Source: Pseudonocardia xinjiangensis (lineage in GTDB: Bacteria > Actinomycetota > Actinomycetes > Mycobacteriales > Pseudonocardiaceae). From it: a DNA stretch of 46,600 nucleotides. The notes below the pieces were generated by a model. It did not search any database. It was not told the DNA's origin and was given only the letters and a program-made list of their open reading frames with translations. This document shows positions 42,213-46,600 of this stretch, one piece after another. The stretch covers positions 1 to 46,600 of the forward strand of contig NZ_JAAXKY010000043.1 in NCBI RefSeq assembly GCF_012911925.1, given 5' to 3'. How positions within the stretch are numbered: the stretch's first letter is position 1; each line of letters starts with the position of its first letter. The translations under genes were made by a program, and so were the position numbers.

Positions 42213-43379
42213 GTGCACTACCACCCCCAGCAGCCCGATCGGACCACCGACGGCCAGATCCACGACAACTACGGCCCCGAGGCGGCGTTCGCCGTCCAGG
42301 CCGAGGCGGGCCTGCCCTCCACGAAGTGGGAGGAGGAGGTGGCCCGCGGCCTTGAGCTCGGGCTGCAGGGCGCCGACTCCATCGTCGACCGGCGCATCCC
42401 CACGTTCTCCCGTGGCGAGCTGCCGCACTTCGCCGGAATCAACACCTTCCTCAAGGCGCCCTACGTCGAGGATGTGCGCCGCTGCGGCGAGTACGACGTC
42501 GCCGTGCTCGGCGCCCCGTTCGACGGCGGCACGACCTACCGTTCCGGCACCCGCTTCGGGCCGCAGGGCATCCGCAAGATCTCCGCGCTCTACGGGCCGT
42601 ACAGCTTCGAGCTCGGGGTGGACCTGCGGGAGTCGATCACCATCGGCGACCTCGGCGACATCTTCACGATCCCCGGCAACATCGAGAAGACGTTCGACCA
42701 GATCACCAAGGCCGTGTCGCACGTGTACGAGAGCGGTGCGTTCCCCGTGGTGCTGGGCGGCGACCACTCGATCGGCTACCCCACCACCCGCGGCGTCGCA
42801 CCCCACCTGAACGGCGGCAACCTCGGGATCATCCACTTCGACCGCCACGTCGACACCCAGGAGACCGACCTCGACGAGCGGATGCACACCACGCCGTGGT
42901 TCCACGCCACGGACCTCCCGAACGTCCCGGCGAAGAACCTGGTGCAGATCGGCATCGGCGGCTGGCAGGCCCCACGGCCCGGTGTGAAGGTGGGCCGCGA
43001 GCGCGGCACCACGATCATGACGGTCACCGACTGCGTCGAGATGGGCATCGAGGACGCCGCGCAGCGCGCCCTGGACGTGGCGTGGGACGGCGCCGACGCC
43101 GTCTGGCTCTCGTTCGACGTCGACTGCCTCGACGCGGCGTTCGTGCCCGGCACCGGCTGGCCCGAGCCGGGCGGTTTCCTGCCGCGCGAGGTGCTGAAGT
43201 TCATCCAGATCATCGCCGACGCGCGCCCGCTCGCCGGCATCGAGGTCGTCGAGTGCTCCCCGCCCTACGACAACGCCGAGATCACGGCACTGATCGCCAC
43301 CAGGGTCATCTGCGACACCCTCGGCTGCCTCGTGCGCTCGGGTCACCTGCCGGCAGCCCGCAAGGACCGCACCTCGTGA
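42213..43379 (+). CDS. gdmH: Guanidine hydrolase (GdmH-type ureohydrolase)
   Basis: A 388-residue arginase/agmatinase-fold enzyme of the long type that acts on free guanidine, giving urea and ammonia. The N-terminal extension (DSIVDRRIPTFSRGELPHF, AGINTFLKAPYVEDV) distinguishes this branch from agmatinases. Metal-binding motifs are GGDHSIGYP near residue 182, HFDRHVDTQETDLDERMH near 208 (FDRHVD replaces the usual DAHxD), and SFDVDCLDAAFVPGTGWPEP near 300. In Synechocystis the homologue uses nickel loaded by chaperones; none are nearby. GTG 42213 has GAGGAG four bases upstream and is preferred over GTG 42201. A guanidine-I riboswitch precedes it and an APC permease overlaps its end. Confidence 0.87.
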   Translation: MHYHPQQPDRTTDGQIHDNYGPEAAFAVQAEAGLPSTKWEEEVARGLELGLQGADSIVDRRIPTFSRGELPHFAGINTFLKAPYVEDVRRCGEYDVAVLGAPFDGGTTYRSGTRFGPQGIRKISALYGPYSFELGVDLRESITIGDLGDIFTIPGNIEKTFDQITKAVSHVYESGAFPVVLGGDHSIGYPTTRGVAPHLNGGNLGIIHFDRHVDTQETDLDERMHTTPWFHATDLPNVPAKNLVQIGIGGWQAPRPGVKVGRERGTTIMTVTDCVEMGIEDAAQRALDVAWDGADAVWLSFDVDCLDAAFVPGTGWPEPGGFLPREVLKFIQIIADARPLAGIEVVECSPPYDNAEITALIATRVICDTLGCLVRSGHLPAARKDRTS

Positions 43380-44890
43380 CCGCCGTCGCGCCCGGCACCG
43401 CGCGTCCCGACTCCGACGACCTGGCAGCGCTGGGCTACTCCCAGCAACTGCACCGCGGGCTCGGCCCGTTCTCCTCGTTCGCGTCGGGGTTCTCGTTCGT
43501 CTCGATCCTGACCACGGTGTTCCAGCTCTTCACCATCGGCTTCGGTTTCGGCGGCCCGGCCTACATCTGGACGTGGCCGATCGTCTTCGTCGGGCAGTTC
43601 GCCGTGTGCCTGGTGTTCGCCGAGCTCGCCGCCCGCTACCCGGTGGCCGGCGCGATCTACCAGTGGTCGCGCCGCGTCGCCACCGACCCGGTGGGCTGGA
43701 TGGCCGGCTGGCTGATGCAGATCGGCTACATCATCAGCGTCGCGGCGATCGCGATCGCGCTGCAGGCCGTGCTGCCCGCGGTGTGGAGCGGCTTCCAGCT
43801 GGTCGGCACCGACCCCTCCCCCACCTCGCCCGACGGGGCGCGGAACGCGATCATCCTCGGCTCCGTCTGCATCGCGCTGTGCGTCGCGATCGCGTCCTTC
43901 GGCGTCACCAGGATGGCGCTGATCACGCGGATCGGTGTGACGTTCGAGATCGCCGGGGTGCTGCTGGTGATCGTGCTGCTGTTCCTGCACGCCCAGCGCG
44001 GCCCGTCCGTGGTGTTCGAGACCAACGGGGTGCAGGGCGACGGGCCCTACGTCTTCCCGTTCCTGGCCTCGATGCTCATGGCCGCGTACGTGATGTACGG
44101 CTTCGACAGCGCCGCGGAGCTGTCGGAGGAGACCAACGACCCCCGCCGCACCGCGCCGAAGGCGATCACGCGCTGCATGCTGATCTCCGGGGCGGGCGGC
44201 GGGCTGCTCATCCTCGCCACCCTGATGGCGGCCCCCGACATCAAGTCGCCGCAGCTGTCGGCGGAGGGCATCTCCTACGTCGTGACGGCCCAGCTCGGCG
44301 ACGTGCTCGGCCGGATCGTGCTGGCGGTGGTCGCGATCTCGATCTTCTCCGCGGCGCTCGCCATCTCGGCGTCGGCGACCCGGGTGATGTTCTCGATGGC
44401 CCGTGACGGGCGGCTGCCCTTCTCCGCCGCGCTGTCCGCGGTGTCTCCGCGGACGCACACCCCGATCCTGCCCGGCGTCGTCGTCGGGGCGCTCTCGATC
44501 GGGGTGCTGCTGATCAACCTGGGCCAGACCAGCGTCTTCGCCACCGTCACGAGCGTGTCCGTCGTGATCGTCTACCTGGCCTACCTGTTCGTGACGGTGC
44601 CGCTGCTGTGGCAGCGGCTGCGGCGCAACCCCAGCCACGTCCCCGACCCCGCCTACTTCACCCTGGGCCGCTGGGGCCTGCCCGTGAACGTGGTGGCCGT
44701 CGTGTTCGGCGTGTTCATGCTGGTCAACGTGGGTTGGCCGCGGCAGGAGGTCTTCGACCCCGACGGGCACAGCCGGGTGCTGCAGTACGCGGGGCCGCTG
44801 TCGGTGGTGGTCGTGGTGGCGCTCGGGCTCGTGGCGTACCGGGTGATGCGCAGGCAGCGCCCGGTACGCCACGAGCCGGCGGAGGGCTGA
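43376..44890 (+). CDS. APC-superfamily amino acid/guanidine permease
   Basis: A 504-residue permease of the amino acid-polyamine-organocation superfamily with about 12 membrane helices. GYSQQLHRGLGPFSSFASGF and FVSILTTVFQLFTIGFGFGG carry the helix 1 break; AELAARYPVAGAIYQWSRRV and MYGFDSAAELSEETNDPRRT are hallmarks of the bacterial amino acid permease (ACT/GABA-like) group. The GTG start overlaps the guanidinase stop by four bases (GTGA), so both are under the riboswitch. Import of guanidine or a guanidino compound is the simplest inference; GABA-permease-like transport is the alternative. Confidence 0.88.
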   Translation: MTAVAPGTARPDSDDLAALGYSQQLHRGLGPFSSFASGFSFVSILTTVFQLFTIGFGFGGPAYIWTWPIVFVGQFAVCLVFAELAARYPVAGAIYQWSRRVATDPVGWMAGWLMQIGYIISVAAIAIALQAVLPAVWSGFQLVGTDPSPTSPDGARNAIILGSVCIALCVAIASFGVTRMALITRIGVTFEIAGVLLVIVLLFLHAQRGPSVVFETNGVQGDGPYVFPFLASMLMAAYVMYGFDSAAELSEETNDPRRTAPKAITRCMLISGAGGGLLILATLMAAPDIKSPQLSAEGISYVVTAQLGDVLGRIVLAVVAISIFSAALAISASATRVMFSMARDGRLPFSAALSAVSPRTHTPILPGVVVGALSIGVLLINLGQTSVFATVTSVSVVIVYLAYLFVTVPLLWQRLRRNPSHVPDPAYFTLGRWGLPVNVVAVVFGVFMLVNVGWPRQEVFDPDGHSRVLQYAGPLSVVVVVALGLVAYRVMRRQRPVRHEPAEG

Positions 44891-44897
44891 CCGCCGG

Positions 44898-46600
44898 TCA
44901 GGGGCGGGGCGGGAGCTCCGGGCGGCGACGGCTCGGCCGGGTGGCGACGTCGGGCGGCCGCACGGCGGGCCGTTCCGCCAGCGCCTCCAGCGCCATGTCG
45001 ACGGCCCGCTCCAGCTGGGGGTCGCGCCCCGCCACCCAGTCCTGGGGCGCGATCACCACCTCGACGTCGGGGTCGACCCCGTAGTTCTCGACCCCCCACT
45101 GCGTGTCGTCGAACCAGAACGCGTAGCGCGGCTGCGTCACGCGGGTGCCGTCGACGAGGCCGTAGCGGCTGTCGATGCCGATCACCCCGCCCCAGGTGCG
45201 CACCCCGACCACCGGGCCGATGCCGAGGCGCTTGATCGCCGCGGTGACGATGTCACCGTCGGAGCCGGAGAACTCGTCGGCCAGCGCCACGACGGGGCCG
45301 CGGGGGGCGTCCTCGGGGTAGGTCGTGGGCTGACGGTGCCGCGGCATGTCCCACGCGATCACCTTGCGTGCGAGCTTCTCCACCACCAGCTGGGACGTGT
45401 GGCCGCCACTGTTGCCGCGGACGTCGAGGATCAGCCCCTCGCGGCTGGTCTCCCGGCTCAGGTCCCGGTGCAGCTGCGCCCAGCCCGGCGCCATCATGTC
45501 GGGCACGTGCAGGTAGCCGAGCCTGCCGTCGGACCGGTCGGCCACGAACGCCCGCCTGCCCGCCACCCAGTCCTGGTAGCGCAGCGAGGCCTCGGACCGC
45601 AGCGGTCGCACCACGATCCGGCGCACCTCGCCCGCGTCCTCGCGGTCGGGCCCGGAACGCACGGTGAGCTCCACGAGCTCGTCGGCCCGGGAGACGAGCA
45701 GCGGCGCAGGCCCGTACTCGGGGTCGACCTGCTTGCCACCGACCTCGAGGATCACGTCACCCGCCCGCACGTCCACACCCGGACCCGACAGCGGGCTCCG
45801 CGCGGCGGGCGCCGACGTCTCCGGGGGCAGCACGCGCACCACCCGCCACCCGTCGTCGGCCGGCTCGAGATCGGCGCCGAGCAGCCCCGGCTGGCCGGTG
45901 TGGTCGCCGCCGCCACGGCCCATCACGTACGCGTGCGACGTGCCGAGCTCTCCCTGCAGCTCCCACATCAGGTCGACGAGGTCGTCGTGGCTGCCCACGG
46001 CGTCGACGAGCGGCCGGTACCGGGCGATCTCCGCGTCCCAGTCCACGCCCGCCATGTCCGGGCTCCAGAAGTGGTCGCGCATCAGCCTGCCGGCCTCGTC
46101 GAACATCTGACGCCACTCGGCGGCGGGGTCCACCGTGACGACGATGCGCCGCGTGTCGATCTCGAACTCGTCGCCGTCGCCCTCACCGGGCGCCGCGGAG
46201 CCGGGCCGGTCGGTGCGCAGCACCCGCAGCGACGCCCCGTCCCGCACGACGAGCCGCGACCCGTCCCCGCTCACGGCCGCCCAGGTGACGGGATCGGCGA
46301 TCACGTCGAGCTTGCGGCGCACCAGGTCGTAGCGCTCCAGCACCGGCCGCTCGGCCTTCTCGGCAGTGCCGGCGCGGGTGTCGCCCAGCACCCCGGAGAC
46401 CGGGCTGCGGTACCACAGCAGGCAGTCCTTCCCGGCCTGCATCCCGCTGTAGCGGGCCGCGACGACCGGCACCGGCACCACGCGGGCCGCGAGGCCGTCG
46501 ACGTCGACCACCACCTCCGGCGGCGCGTCGTCCGTCTTCTTCTCCGGCTTCGCCGTGACGCCCTCGCCGTCGGCGGCCGGGTCGGCGGACGGGTCCGTGT
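44898..46600 (-). CDS. Tricorn-like S41 peptidase, C-terminal part (gene runs past the right edge)
   Basis: At least 567 residues read in frame from the right edge to the stop at 44898; the N-terminus lies beyond the window. Tricorn proteases degrade peptides released by the proteasome, and several actinobacteria have them. The visible part covers the end of the beta-propeller (GVLGDTRAGTAEKAERPVLE), the C1 helical domain, a PDZ domain (VDVRAGDVILEVGGKQVD) and the C2 catalytic domain. The tetrad is seen in LGTSHAYVMG (Ser-His), EFSGSDGDIVTAAIKRLG (nucleophile Ser) and DTQWGVENYGVDPDVEV (Glu). ILDVRGNSGGHTSQLVVEKL is the S41 signature. It is convergent with the permease, seven bases apart. Confidence 0.9.
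   Translation of the reverse strand, partial: TDPSADPAADGEGVTAKPEKKTDDAPPEVVVDVDGLAARVVPVPVVAARYSGMQAGKDCLLWYRSPVSGVLGDTRAGTAEKAERPVLERYDLVRRKLDVIADPVTWAAVSGDGSRLVVRDGASLRVLRTDRPGSAAPGEGDGDEFEIDTRRIVVTVDPAAEWRQMFDEAGRLMRDHFWSPDMAGVDWDAEIARYRPLVDAVGSHDDLVDLMWELQGELGTSHAYVMGRGGGDHTGQPGLLGADLEPADDGWRVVRVLPPETSAPAARSPLSGPGVDVRAGDVILEVGGKQVDPEYGPAPLLVSRADELVELTVRSGPDREDAGEVRRIVVRPLRSEASLRYQDWVAGRRAFVADRSDGRLGYLHVPDMMAPGWAQLHRDLSRETSREGLILDVRGNSGGHTSQLVVEKLARKVIAWDMPRHRQPTTYPEDAPRGPVVALADEFSGSDGDIVTAAIKRLGIGPVVGVRTWGGVIGIDSRYGLVDGTRVTQPRYAFWFDDTQWGVENYGVDPDVEVVIAPQDWVAGRDPQLERAVDMALEALAERPAVRPPDVATRPSRRRPELPPRP

Noticed and set aside
42213..43379. Agmatinase or arginase
   Set aside because: The fold is shared, but the N-terminal extension, the FDRHVD and GTGWPEPGG motifs and the upstream guanidine riboswitch fit guanidine hydrolase better.

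Overview
The window is a high-GC actinobacterial chromosome segment, most likely from Pseudonocardia or a close relative in the Pseudonocardiaceae. This rests on GC-rich codon use, frequent GTG starts, LexA- and IdeR-type boxes, F420-type oxidoreductases, a DUF222/HNH endonuclease and the block mfd - mazG - eno - ftsB - DUF501 - ppx. The genus is inferred from gene content only.

Layout. (1) 1-9774: accessory metabolism. It holds a two-subunit Tat-exported molybdenum hydroxylase (IorB/IorA type), a luciferase-like F420 oxidoreductase, an alpha/beta hydrolase, an OsmC protein with a small membrane protein, a flavin monooxygenase with its TetR regulator divergent from an amidase, and a PrmC-like methyltransferase with a broken NPPY motif. 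(2) 9775-14926: a secreted DUF3494 (ice-binding-like) protein with a low-complexity tail, a P450-TetR operon, and a MarR-membrane protein operon with two identical palindromes between its genes. (3) 15053-18341: two VOC proteins, a decayed IS481 transposase, a LexA-box-controlled HNH endonuclease that looks leaderless, a small TPR-like protein, and an odd tRNA with a UAA anticodon but no long variable arm. (4) 18386-27824: NDH-2, family 5 uracil-DNA glycosylase, S10 peptidase, Ppx/GppA, an AidB-like acyl-CoA dehydrogenase, then DUF501, FtsB/DivIC, enolase and a TPR protein. (5) 27836-34842: two complete efeUOB iron-uptake loci, back to back and divergent, sharing a 444-bp control region with several IdeR/DtxR-like boxes. 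(6) 34865-41850: lytic transglycosylase, MazG, SurA-like lipoprotein, RDD protein and Mfd. (7) 42061-44890: a guanidine-I (ykkC) riboswitch in front of a guanidine hydrolase-type ureohydrolase and an APC permease. (8) 44898-46600: a tricorn-like S41 protease running off the right edge.

The most informative systems are the riboswitch-controlled guanidine module, the duplicated ferrous-iron/DyP peroxidase loci, the SOS-box HNH gene and the atypical tRNA. No CRISPR array, phage or intact insertion sequence was seen.
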